From a bacterium (lineage in GTDB: Bacteria > Bacillota > Bacilli > Lactobacillales > Streptococcaceae), in assembly GCA_905221085.1 (NCBI GenBank), contig CAJNBT010000008.1:1-64000 (forward strand): DNA of 64,000 nt. The letters run 5' to 3'. The translations under genes and the position numbers were made by a program. Numbering within the stretch: the first letter of the stretch is position 1; each line of letters starts with the position of its first letter. This document shows positions 38,242 to 46,602 of this stretch, one piece after another. The notes beneath the pieces were generated by a model. It saw only the letters and a program-made list of their open reading frames with translations, was not told where the DNA came from and made no database searches.

Positions 38242-38860
38242 TTAAATTATCTTTACCTCAAATTTATCTTCTGATTGTTTGACTAGAATGTCCGCCCTTG
38301 ACTCGGTTTCCTTATAATATTGTAGATATTGCTCCCGTCTCATCTGATGGCTAGCAAATATAAAGGATGCATCGCGATTTCTCACCGTCGTATCTCGAGC
38401 TAATCGTCGCTTTAATTCGGTCTCCTCATCCGTGTAAAAACAGATGATTTTGTCAAAGAGTTCCTTGGGTAAAAAGCCCACAGACATCCCTTCGACAATC
38501 AGAACCGGTTTTGCTCCAGACAAGACCTCACTAGCCTTCCAAGACTCTTCAATTGTCAAGACATCCATACCCGCCTGCAAGGCTAAGATATCTCTCTGTA
38601 AACTTGCCAATTCATGTGCCACCGGTAGACAAGCTGTCACCTTTTGCTCTGTCGCTTGCTTTGGCACTACCAGATGGCGTTCTGAGGTGATATAAGGATC
38701 TGTTTCTAGCAAATTTACTGTAGTAGAATCTAACGCTTGGTACAAGTCTTGAGCAAAGGTTGATTTACCTGATGCGCCATGACCGTATATTCCCAGTGTT
38801 TTGACTTTTCCAGCTTCTATCTCTGAAACCAGTTGTTTTATCAGGTCTTTTTTTCTTCAT
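38242..38860 (-). pseudogene. Nucleoside/uridine kinase-like P-loop protein, frameshifted near its start
   Basis: The expected ATG at 38858-38860 forms an ATGA overlap with the nrdG stop codon. It reads ATG AAG and then seven A bases before GACCTG. With six A the protein is MKKKDLIKQLVSEIEAGK, leading to the P-loop GHGASGKST and the rest of a 205-residue kinase. With seven, as here, the start codon is out of frame and the ATG frame soon ends. Reading from the TTG near 38745 gives 167 residues but loses the P-loop. Either the gene is broken, the A7 tract slips in polymerase or ribosome so some full protein is made, or it is a sequencing error. Confidence 0.75.
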
Positions 38861-39447
38861 TCTCTCTTCACCTGTTCATAGCTTTCTTTTCCATCATTAA
38901 GCTTATCCCAAATCACTACTTGTCCACTTTGGAGCGATTTTTGTACATCGATGATGCGTTGATTTGACGAACCTCGAAACTGTAGCATGAGATTGCGCTT
39001 AGTTCGATCATACCGTCCATCGACAAGAATGTCAATCAGCGACAAGAGTTCCAGTTTATCTGGAGTTTCCAACATCATTTCTTCCCATGTATAGCCCGTC
39101 CATGACCAGATATCTTTGTCTGGCAATTCCTTCCGGATACGTTTCACGAGTGGCAAAAGGATGCCTGTATTAAGGAAGGGTTCTCCTCCTAATAAAGTCA
39201 AGCCTTGAACATAAGGTTGAGCGAGATCTTCCATGATCTGTTCTTCTAATTCTGCTGTATAAGGAATGCCTGCATTAAAAGACCAAGTGGCAACATTATA
39301 ACATCCCTCGCAATGAAACATGCAGCCAGATACATAGAGAGAATTGCGAACTCCTTCGCCATCAACAAAGTTAAAGGCTTTGTAGTCTATGATACGGCCT
39401 TGACTGAGCTCCTCGCTTTTCCATTCTTGTGGTTTTGGACTATTCAT
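38857..39447 (-). CDS. nrdG: Anaerobic ribonucleotide reductase activating protein
   Basis: A 196-residue radical-SAM activase with the cluster motif CMFHCEGC (C-x3-C-x2-C) near residues 41-49. It installs the glycyl radical on NrdD. Its start overlaps the acetyltransferase stop by 8 bp, so it is in the nrdD-small protein-GNAT-nrdG-kinase run. Confidence 0.96.
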   Translation of the reverse strand: MNSPKPQEWKSEELSQGRIIDYKAFNFVDGEGVRNSLYVSGCMFHCEGCYNVATWSFNAGIPYTAELEEQIMEDLAQPYVQGLTLLGGEPFLNTGILLPLVKRIRKELPDKDIWSWTGYTWEEMMLETPDKLELLSLIDILVDGRYDRTKRNLMLQFRGSSNQRIIDVQKSLQSGQVVIWDKLNDGKESYEQVKRE

Positions 39448-39946
39448 TCGCTACCTCTATCCAATAACGCTCCACACCATTACGAACATCCTCAAGGAGC
39501 CCACCATTGGCTAGAATGACTGCTCTGCTAGCAGGATTATTCACACTACAGGTCACAAGAGCTTTCTTGATGTTCTTTTCCTTAACAACTTGTAAGCCCT
39601 GACGGAGAGTTTCCTTAGCATAACTTTTCCCTCTTTCAGATGGACGGATGGAGTAGCCAATGTGGCCAGCATAATTCAGTAAGCCCTCATTCAGTCTTAA
39701 TCGCAGATTCAAAAATCCTAGAGCACGACCTACATCATCAAATGATACAAATTGAATAGAAGGAACACGATTTTCAGGCAAGTTTATTCCCATCTCTTTT
39801 TGCATATTTGTTTCCAACCACTCTTCATACACAAAGTTCTCTGTATCCCAAAATCCTCCATCATGGGCTGATTGGCTCTTTTCAAACTCTGCCATCATCT
39901 CTAAAACTGTTTCTTTATCTGCTAATCTTGGTCTGCGTAATTCCAT
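39440..39946 (-). CDS. GNAT family N-acetyltransferase
   Basis: A 168-residue GNAT (MELRRPRLADKETVLEM) with GYSIRPSERGKSYAKETL as the acetyl-CoA loop and NPASRAVILANGGLL near the C-terminus. The substrate is unknown. Such genes lie between nrdD and nrdG in related streptococci. ATG with GGAGGT upstream. Confidence 0.88.
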   Translation of the reverse strand: MELRRPRLADKETVLEMMAEFEKSQSAHDGGFWDTENFVYEEWLETNMQKEMGINLPENRVPSIQFVSFDDVGRALGFLNLRLRLNEGLLNYAGHIGYSIRPSERGKSYAKETLRQGLQVVKEKNIKKALVTCSVNNPASRAVILANGGLLEDVRNGVERYWIEVANE

Positions 39947-39985
39947 CCTTACCTCCCACTATGAGAAAAGTGAGAGCTAACTCTC

Positions 39986-40090
39986 ATACTCTTCGAAAAT
40001 CAAATTCAAACCATGTCAGCGTCGCCTTACCGTACTCAAGTACAGCCTGCGGCTAGCTTCCTAGTTTGCTCTTTGATTTTCATTGAGTAT
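39986..40090 (-). repeat. RUP element 1 (repeat unit of pneumococcus)
   Basis: A 105-bp element with ATACTC/GAGTAT ends. The reverse complement matches the RUP at 56088-56192 at about 101 of 105 positions. RUP elements are thought to be mobilised by IS630-Spn1 transposase and are confined to the S. pneumoniae/mitis group. This copy is between the GNAT gene and a small ORF. Confidence 0.9.
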
Positions 40091-40095
40091 CACTT

Positions 40096-40236
40096 TTATT
40101 TCTTCTTGTTCTTGTTTAAAAATTGTTCTCTGAGGTTGAGCAAGCGTTCTTTTTTACCAGCTCCACCTTTAGAGTGTTTCTCGTGATAACGGGTCACTTG
40201 TGCACGCCCCTTATCGTCTAATTGATATTTTCCCAT
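40096..40236 (-). CDS. Small basic protein of 46 residues, unknown function
   Basis: Reads MGKYQLDDKGRAQVTRYHEK and continues with HSKGGAGKKERLLNLREQ and a Lys-rich tail. It starts at 40234-40236 and lies 11 bp after the nrdD stop, so it is probably co-transcribed with it. The high charge (Lys and Arg about 30 per cent) suggests nucleic-acid binding. From memory a similar small ORF occurs at this place in pneumococcus. The RUP element follows at once. Confidence 0.7.
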   Translation of the reverse strand: MGKYQLDDKGRAQVTRYHEKHSKGGAGKKERLLNLREQFLNKNKKK

Positions 40237-40247
40237 TTTATTTCTTT

Positions 40248-42455
40248 CTAATTTGTTACTTGATGACCAGCTATTTTAATCGTTGAGCCATTCATATGTT
40301 TGACACGCGCAGCGATTTCCTTGTGACGGCCATTGACCATAGGTCTCGCTTGTGGGTTTCCGAGATAGCCACAAGTCCGTTTAACAACATCTACTGTTTT
40401 AGGGTCACTATTTTCACAGTTTGGACAAGCAAATCCTCTTTCAGTTGGTTCAAAATCCCCTTCAAAGTCACACTTGTAGCAACGGTCAATTGGAGTATTG
40501 GTTCCAAGATAACCCACACGGTCATAAGCGTAATCCCAGACAGCTTCCAAGGCCTTTGGATTTTGCTGGAGGACTGGATACTCACAGTAATGGATGAAAC
40601 CACCTGACGCACCTGCTTCTGGATAGACTTTCTCAAAGTCCAATTTTTCAAATGGTGTTGGATTTTTACGAACATCGTAGTGGAAAGAGTTAGTGTAGTA
40701 TTCCTTATCTGTAATATCAGGAATAGTACCAAACTTGTCTGTATCTAGTCGACAGAAACGGTCTGTCAAACTTTCAGATGGTGTTGAGTAGATAGAGAAA
40801 TGATAGCCATATTGGTCAGACCACTCTTCTACACGGCGTTTCATATCGCGAATGATGTCTAGCGTGAATTCCTTAGCATCTGGATTGCTTTCCCAGCTGT
40901 TATCAAAGAAAACAGTCGCTACTTCGTACAAACCGATATAGCCCAGCGAAACTGTCGCACGACGATTCTTAAAGAGCTGGTCAACACTTTCTTCTTTACC
41001 TAGACGATGGCCAAAAGCACCGTACTGATAAAGAATAGGAGCATTGGCTGGCGTCGCCTCTTTAGTGCGTTCGACACGATAAACAAGAGCATCCTCAGCG
41101 ATATTCATACGCTCGTTGAAGATTTCCCAGAACTTATTCATGTCGCCCTCAGACTCAAGAGCAATACGAGGCAGGTTAACCGTCACAACACCCAGGTTCA
41201 TGCGACCTGAATTGACTTCTACACCATTCTCGTCTTTCCATCCTTGAAGGAAAGAACGGCAACCCATAGGCACCTTGAAGGATCCTGTCAAGTCAACAAT
41301 CTTATCATAAGACAAGACATCTGGGTACATCCGTTTGGTTGCACACTCAAGAGCCAACTGTTTAATGTCGTAGTTAGCAGTTCCTTCTTCCAAGTTAAGG
41401 CCTCTTTTCAGAGTAAAAATCAGTTTAGGGAAGATGGCTGTGCGGTGTTCTGATCCCAGACCCTTGATGCGAATGTTTAAAATAGCCTTTTGAATTTCCC
41501 GCTCAAAACGACTAGTTCCCAGACCAAAACCTAGTGAAGTAAAAGGTGTTTGTCCATTTGAAGTAAAGAGAGTATTGATTTCATACTCTAGAGATTGCAT
41601 AGCATCATAGATGTCTTTTTGGGTTTTCTTCCAAGCGTAATCTTCCCGTTTTTCAGGCAAGACCCACTCTTCTGCATCTTTAAGATGTTTTTGGTAATTC
41701 TTCTCTGCATAAGGGGCCAAAACTTCATCGATACGGTCAGCTGAACAGCCACCGTACTGGCTAGAAGCAACGTTGGCAATGATTTGGGAAATCTGGGCTG
41801 TTGCAGTCTGGATAGACTTGGGACTTTCTACCTCCGCATTCCCAATCTTAAAACCATTTTCCAACATACCTTTAAAATCAATCAAACAGCAGTTGGTCAT
41901 AGGGGTATAGGGGCTGTAGTCCAAATCGTGATAATGGATATCTCCCTTTTGGTGAGCATTTGCTACATGCTTAGGAAGCATTTGCAGTCCGATTGATTTC
42001 CCAACAATCCCTGCCGTCAAATCACGCTGGGTATTAAAGACATCGCTGTCTTTATTAGCATTTTCATTGACAACGGCCTGGTCTTTGTTGAGAAGTTTAT
42101 GGATGCTAAAGTTGATATCTGTCGCTTTTGAGCGCTCAAAATCCCTCTGTGTCCGATAAGTGATATACTCCTCAGCCAAGGCATATTCTTTAGCTTCAAG
42201 GAGTTCATGTTCTACGATATTTTGAATTTCGTAAATCTTAACTCCCTTTGGAAAGCGACTATGAATTTCTTTGACAATACGCTCAGTCAGAGCATTTAAG
42301 CGCTTTTCGACCAAGGGTGTCACATCTATAACCTTGTCTGCCGCCTTGTGGAGAGCCTTGTCAATCTTGTCCACATCAAATACAACACGTCTCCCATCTC
42401 GTTTTTCAACGAAGAGGGTTGGCAAAATTGTAATTTTTTCTTCTAGTGCAATCAT
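40248..42455 (-). CDS. nrdD: Anaerobic ribonucleoside-triphosphate reductase
   Basis: A 735-residue glycyl-radical enzyme that makes deoxynucleotides without oxygen. The glycyl radical motif is RTCGYLGN near the C-terminus, and the zinc site is CYKC ... CPNC just before it. An ATP-cone domain occupies the first 90 residues (FVEKRDGRRVVFDVDKIDKAL). Start ATG at 42453-42455 (MIALEEKI), since a GAG site lies 7 bp upstream; another ATG two codons earlier is too close to it. Paired NrdR-type boxes precede it. Confidence 0.96.
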   Translation of the reverse strand: MIALEEKITILPTLFVEKRDGRRVVFDVDKIDKALHKAADKVIDVTPLVEKRLNALTERIVKEIHSRFPKGVKIYEIQNIVEHELLEAKEYALAEEYITYRTQRDFERSKATDINFSIHKLLNKDQAVVNENANKDSDVFNTQRDLTAGIVGKSIGLQMLPKHVANAHQKGDIHYHDLDYSPYTPMTNCCLIDFKGMLENGFKIGNAEVESPKSIQTATAQISQIIANVASSQYGGCSADRIDEVLAPYAEKNYQKHLKDAEEWVLPEKREDYAWKKTQKDIYDAMQSLEYEINTLFTSNGQTPFTSLGFGLGTSRFEREIQKAILNIRIKGLGSEHRTAIFPKLIFTLKRGLNLEEGTANYDIKQLALECATKRMYPDVLSYDKIVDLTGSFKVPMGCRSFLQGWKDENGVEVNSGRMNLGVVTVNLPRIALESEGDMNKFWEIFNERMNIAEDALVYRVERTKEATPANAPILYQYGAFGHRLGKEESVDQLFKNRRATVSLGYIGLYEVATVFFDNSWESNPDAKEFTLDIIRDMKRRVEEWSDQYGYHFSIYSTPSESLTDRFCRLDTDKFGTIPDITDKEYYTNSFHYDVRKNPTPFEKLDFEKVYPEAGASGGFIHYCEYPVLQQNPKALEAVWDYAYDRVGYLGTNTPIDRCYKCDFEGDFEPTERGFACPNCENSDPKTVDVVKRTCGYLGNPQARPMVNGRHKEIAARVKHMNGSTIKIAGHQVTN

Positions 42456-42492
42456 ATGCATGCTCTTTTCTAAAATGTTCTTTCTAAAAAGT

Positions 42493-42520
42493 ATTATACC
42501 ACTCTAAAAAGAAAAATCAA
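42493..42520 (-). promoter_or_regulatory. nrdD promoter
   Basis: On the minus strand TTGATT (42515-42520), 16 bp, TATAAT (42493-42498), with a TGG extension. The -35 overlaps the first NrdR-like box. Confidence 0.75.
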
Positions 42521-42530
42521 TATCTTGTGT
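42515..42530 (-). promoter_or_regulatory. NrdR box 1 overlapping the nrdD -35
   Basis: On the minus strand ACACAAGATATTGATT fits the consensus acaCwAtATaTwGtgt at most of the conserved positions. Confidence 0.65.
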
Positions 42531-42555
42531 TAAAAATCCTAAAATTTTTAAAAAC

Positions 42556-42571
42556 ACACAAGATATTGATT
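42556..42571 (+). promoter_or_regulatory. NrdR box 2 upstream of nrdD
   Basis: ACACAAGATATTGATT on the plus strand, an exact inverted copy of box 1, centres 41 bp apart (four helical turns). NrdR binds two boxes an integral number of turns apart. As an alternative the 16-bp inverted arms could be a terminator for the gene ending at 42575. Confidence 0.6.
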
Positions 42572-42574
42572 TTG

Positions 42575-44128
42575 TTATTTAATTTTATAGACTTTAAACT
42601 CTGAGTAATCAGTCTTTACTTGTTGGTAATTTTCTTTCAAGAGTGTCTCTACTTCAGACCAGAGTGCCACCTTGTCATTCACCACAATCAACTTGGGTTG
42701 TTTTTCTTTCAAGTCATTGATCAAGGTAGTTTTGTTTTCTTCTGTATTCGTGTAAAGAAGAGGCGATGGGAACATGGATCCAGCCAAACGCTGGCTTTCC
42801 TTATAGATCTGAACATGAGAATCCCAGATATAGATTTGGTCCCCCTCACTCGTCTCTTGTTTAACTCTATCTACTACTTGATGTTGTTCTTCATGCGAAG
42901 CTGGATGCAAGACAAAACGAGCTACAAAAGGAACTGCAATTAGATAAACCACTACTAGAATCGGTAGGTAGAGATTTCCCTTCATAAATTTTTTCCATAA
43001 AGTTGGAACTTCCTCTCTTCTCCGACGACGTGCTATCCTTCCCGAGTGTTCCCCACGAATACTGGTCATCAAAAGAAGGAGTAAAAATGGAAGGATTAGA
43101 ATCAAACGCGAACCGTGAAGAGGTTCTTGAGAAAAAAGCAACAAGGCTAGTACAAATAAGAAAACAAAGCTAGCTGGTACTGAGATGACATATAATCTAG
43201 ATGCTTTAGACTGGAACAAACCGAGAAAAACAAGGAAGAGAGCTCCTAAACCAAAGGTCAACAAACCATAAAATACAACATTATCCATTAATTTAGGATT
43301 CGCAAAGACCTGAAGGGAAGCAATCGGATACAAAAGACTCCCTAGAGCTTCTCCAAAACCTCCTGAAATGATGACATAATAGCCTAAAGGATAAAATAAG
43401 AGAGAGAAGCCAAGTGCTGTCGCAAAAAATTGATAAATTCCATGTATAAAGCGTCCATGTCCAACATTAAAAACAAATAAACCAATCGTTACTACAACAG
43501 TAAAGAGAAGACTTGTAAGGGGCTCTATAAAAAATGCTAGAGCCAAGAAAATCCCCAGACGTAGAAATCCCTTGTCATGGTTAGGATTTGATAGATAACG
43601 CGCTACTAAAGAAAAGCCTGCAAATAAGAATGGAAGAGCTACAATCGTAGCATAGCCTCCTCCAAAACCTATACCAGATACCAAAATATAAAATATGGTT
43701 AGGAGTTGCTTAGCTTGATCCCTTTGTCCTGTCAGATAGTCAGTTGCAGAAAAGAGGAAATAGCCTCCTCCTAAGAGGGCTAGCCATTCTACCAAGGCAA
43801 AAAGGATGCCTCCTTGGGTAATGTAAAGTAGTAAATAATAAAGAAGACCTTGGCCAGCATAATAACTACTGTAGAGCTGTCCTCCCTGATGCAAAGCCCA
43901 CCCTATATACAAATCCTGCGCCTGAGAAGGACTTACCATATCTAAAAGCAAAGGAAGAATCACAGAAAAAATCGTCGCAATCGTACTTCCAATGATAAGT
44001 CTGAAAAACGGGAAAGCTACCTGTTCTTCTTTTTCCACATGAGATTCAAGATTCCTATCCAGTCTATTTTCAATTTCATTACTCTGTATCGTTTCGGATA
44101 CTTCTTCTATTCTGCCATATACAGCCAT
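42575..44128 (-). CDS. Polytopic membrane protein, possibly glycosyltransferase-like
   Basis: A 517-residue protein with a 47-residue cytoplasmic acidic N-terminus (MAVYGRIEEVSETIQ), then at least ten hydrophobic helices up to about residue 400 and a soluble C-terminal domain of about 120 residues. The helix layout resembles GT-C glycosyltransferases, but I see no clear DD or ED motif in the first loop, so the activity is open. In pneumococcus a competence-induced membrane protein lies near this place; whether this is its homologue is unknown. Start ATG at 44126-44128 has AGGAG upstream. Confidence 0.8.
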   Translation of the reverse strand: MAVYGRIEEVSETIQSNEIENRLDRNLESHVEKEEQVAFPFFRLIIGSTIATIFSVILPLLLDMVSPSQAQDLYIGWALHQGGQLYSSYYAGQGLLYYLLLYITQGGILFALVEWLALLGGGYFLFSATDYLTGQRDQAKQLLTIFYILVSGIGFGGGYATIVALPFLFAGFSLVARYLSNPNHDKGFLRLGIFLALAFFIEPLTSLLFTVVVTIGLFVFNVGHGRFIHGIYQFFATALGFSLLFYPLGYYVIISGGFGEALGSLLYPIASLQVFANPKLMDNVVFYGLLTFGLGALFLVFLGLFQSKASRLYVISVPASFVFLFVLALLLFSQEPLHGSRLILILPFLLLLLMTSIRGEHSGRIARRRRREEVPTLWKKFMKGNLYLPILVVVYLIAVPFVARFVLHPASHEEQHQVVDRVKQETSEGDQIYIWDSHVQIYKESQRLAGSMFPSPLLYTNTEENKTTLINDLKEKQPKLIVVNDKVALWSEVETLLKENYQQVKTDYSEFKVYKIK

Positions 44129-44164
44129 ATCGTTTCTCCTATTCAATTTGTCTGTCTTAGTATA

Positions 44165-44308
44165 TCAAAAAGACCTAGAATTGTCAGCTTGCGATGGCTG
44201 TTTGAGTGATTTTTTGCATAGTTTCACAAAGGTTTCAATTTCCCGAAATCGGTGTAAATGTGTCTGTTTAAATATCATGATATAATTCAATTCTTTCTGA
44301 GTTAGCAT
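44165..44308 (-). CDS. Small hypothetical protein, 47 residues
   Basis: Reads MLTQKELNYIMIFKQTHLHR and continues FREIETFVKLCKK. It has a strong AGGAGG 4 bp before the ATG at 44306-44308. The strong ribosome-binding site is the main support. The protein matches no family I know. It could be decaying remains of a larger gene or an upstream part of a regulator (a short HTH-like pattern is possible). Confidence 0.4.
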   Translation of the reverse strand: MLTQKELNYIMIFKQTHLHRFREIETFVKLCKKSLKQPSQADNSRSF

Positions 44309-44343
44309 CTTTCCTCCTACATTTTCTTATTCGTAAAAGGCAA

Positions 44344-44376
44344 GAAAAATAGGACTGGCTTGGATCCTAAGTCCTA
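44344..44376 (-). terminator. Terminator of cls
   Basis: AGGACT (44351-44356) pairs with AGTCCT (44370-44375); an AT-rich tract on the left gives U5 on the minus strand. Confidence 0.7.
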
Positions 44377-44382
44377 GATTTC

Positions 44383-45915
44383 TTATAAAATTGGGGCGAA
44401 TAACTGGGCAATTTCCTTAATCAATTTCTGATACCAGCTATTTTTTATCGTATGAGGGAAAATTTCTTGCGATACTGAAAAAATCTCTTGAAAATCTTTT
44501 TGAATCTCTGTGATTGATTTCGTTTTATATAGCAAAACTGCATTTTCATAGTGGTGAAGCAAACTTCTATAATCTAAGTTAATGGTTCCAACTGCAGCAA
44601 AGTCCTTATCCACTAGGATTTGTTTACTGTGGATGAAGCCTGGACTATACTCAAAAATCCTAACTCCTGCTGACAACAAATCCGGATAGGCCCCTCTTGT
44701 GATGAGTTGGATTAATTTTTTATCCGGAATAAAAGGGGTCACGATGCGGACATCAACACCTCTCATAGCCGCGTTTTTAATACTCTCTGTTAAATCATAG
44801 TCAATAATCAAATAGGGCGTTGTAATATAGACTGAATCAGTAGCCTGATTAATCAAACTTTGATAGACTTTTTTCCCTACCTGAGTACGGAAGATGGGCT
44901 TGGGTCCACTACCGTAAGGAATGCAGAACCCTTGGCCAGAACAAGGCTGATTTTCCAAGTGATACTGGTCAAAATCACTGATTTCCCCACGATTGATATA
45001 CCAGGTCATCAAAAAGAGACGGGTTAGAGCCTTGACACCAGGACCATCTAAGCGAATCCCACTATCCTTCCAATAACCAAAGCGTTCTACATGGTTGATG
45101 TACTCATCAGCTAAGTTAATACCTCCTGTATAGGCTACCTGACCATCTATGACAAGGATTTTCCGATGGTCCCGATTGTTGTAAGCCACCGTCAAGCGAG
45201 GAATCACCTTGTTAAATTTGTGGGCTTCAATGCCTCGACTACGAAGTTGAATAGTATAGTCTCCAGGTAAAGTCGCCATACAACCGATATCATCATAGAG
45301 CATCTTGACCTCTACACCCTGAGCTGCCTTTTGCTCTAGTATGTCTAGTATGCTATTCCACATCAGACCTTCTTCGACAATATAGTACTCTAGAAAGATA
45401 AACTTTTCAGCTTTCTTGAGGTCTTCCAACATATATTGCCACATGCTTTCACCCGAAGAAAAGAATTGTGAGTCTGTTCGATCATAGACATCGGCGTTAC
45501 TATCCATACTTAACAAAGATTTGATAACTCCGTAAGCCGCCTTATCCTCTTCCTTCAATTTCTGGCGTAGAGCTTTACTGTTATCCTCTCGAAAATGCAT
45601 AGAACCAAGTTTATCCAACTGCTTGATTTCTTTTTTGGACAATCGCCTTTCACCAAACATCAGATAGAGCAAAGGACCAATAACAGGAACAAAAGTTACC
45701 ACTAACCACATTACCTTGCTTTCAGGCGCCATGGAACGATTGACAATCGCGACAATAGTCGCCATACTCATAATGATTAAGAGAATCACCCAAAGAATAG
45801 GGGCCATGCGCCCTAAATAAAGAAAGAGACCAAAAACAAGAGAAAGCTCAAGTAGCATAATCAAAAGACTAAAGCCATACTTGGACATCAATAATTGAAA
45901 TTTCCTATATTTCAT
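44383..45915 (-). CDS. cls: Cardiolipin synthase
   Basis: A 510-residue membrane enzyme that joins two phosphatidylglycerols into cardiolipin. Two N-terminal helices (about 14-60) precede two phospholipase D (HKD) domains: HRKILVIDG near residue 245 and HSKQILVDKDFAAVGT near 425. The ATG follows AGGAGGGG. It has its own terminator. Confidence 0.95.
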   Translation of the reverse strand: MKYRKFQLLMSKYGFSLLIMLLELSLVFGLFLYLGRMAPILWVILLIIMSMATIVAIVNRSMAPESKVMWLVVTFVPVIGPLLYLMFGERRLSKKEIKQLDKLGSMHFREDNSKALRQKLKEEDKAAYGVIKSLLSMDSNADVYDRTDSQFFSSGESMWQYMLEDLKKAEKFIFLEYYIVEEGLMWNSILDILEQKAAQGVEVKMLYDDIGCMATLPGDYTIQLRSRGIEAHKFNKVIPRLTVAYNNRDHRKILVIDGQVAYTGGINLADEYINHVERFGYWKDSGIRLDGPGVKALTRLFLMTWYINRGEISDFDQYHLENQPCSGQGFCIPYGSGPKPIFRTQVGKKVYQSLINQATDSVYITTPYLIIDYDLTESIKNAAMRGVDVRIVTPFIPDKKLIQLITRGAYPDLLSAGVRIFEYSPGFIHSKQILVDKDFAAVGTINLDYRSLLHHYENAVLLYKTKSITEIQKDFQEIFSVSQEIFPHTIKNSWYQKLIKEIAQLFAPIL

Positions 45916-46011
45916 ATCCCCTCCTTGATATTTTGAATGCTAAAAACAGATAATTGATACTAGTATAACGCAGGTATTCGATAGAAGGCAAGTATTTATC
46001 ATCATTTTCTA

Positions 46012-46046
46012 AGTAAAAGTAAAAGAGACCGACAAATCCAGTCTCC
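46012..46046 (-). terminator. Terminator of the lipoprotein gene
   Basis: GAGAC (46025-46029) pairs with GTCTC (46041-46045); on the minus strand it is followed by TTTTACTTTTAC. Confidence 0.65.
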
Positions 46047-46053
46047 TTCTAGT

Positions 46054-46518
46054 CTATTTTGATAAAACGATACGATCTGAAGCGTCTCTATCCATATCGT
46101 CAATAATCATCTGATTGCCATTGATTGTATAAATCTTGGCATCATCACCAATAATCATACGTTGATTAGCAGTGTCGAAGCTAACCTGTTTGACTTTCTG
46201 ATCCCCGTCAGATTCGAGCTCAGTCCATGTACCAGTAGTTCCAGTTACCACTAAAGTGATACGGTCTCCGTCATCCTGACCGGTATAAGTCCCATCGATA
46301 TTAGTTGGTTGAGCGGTAACTGTATTTTGTGAAGAACTTGTTGCTGCCTGGTTTGTATTTTCTGTAGAAGATGAAGCAGCAGGTTGTGATTGCTGAGTTT
46401 GTTGAGTTTGCGATTGAGCTGCTGGTTGTTGAACCTGTTGAGTTCTCTGTGAACAAGCTACTAAGAGACTAAGACTTGCTAGAGAAGCAAGAGAAAGTGT
46501 GAATCTTTTTAATTTCAT
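46054..46518 (-). CDS. Secreted lipoprotein, function unknown
   Basis: A 154-residue lipoprotein with a lipobox LLVAC (Cys about residue 22). A Gln/Ser/Thr-rich linker (residues 23-70) leads to a 75-residue beta-rich domain (GTYTGQDDGDRITLVVTG ... DRIVLSK). ATG at 46516-46518 with AGGAAA upstream. The upstream in-frame start (MVEERKFI) would put charged residues before the signal and is unlikely. Confidence 0.88.
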   Translation of the reverse strand: MKLKRFTLSLASLASLSLLVACSQRTQQVQQPAAQSQTQQTQQSQPAASSSTENTNQAATSSSQNTVTAQPTNIDGTYTGQDDGDRITLVVTGTTGTWTELESDGDQKVKQVSFDTANQRMIIGDDAKIYTINGNQMIIDDMDRDASDRIVLSK

Positions 46519-46602
46519 GATGAATTTCCTTTCTTCTACCAATTTAGAGAATGTTTCTTCTAACTGGCAGTTCCCCTAGTATAACAAGTTCAAAAAAGGA
46601 GG

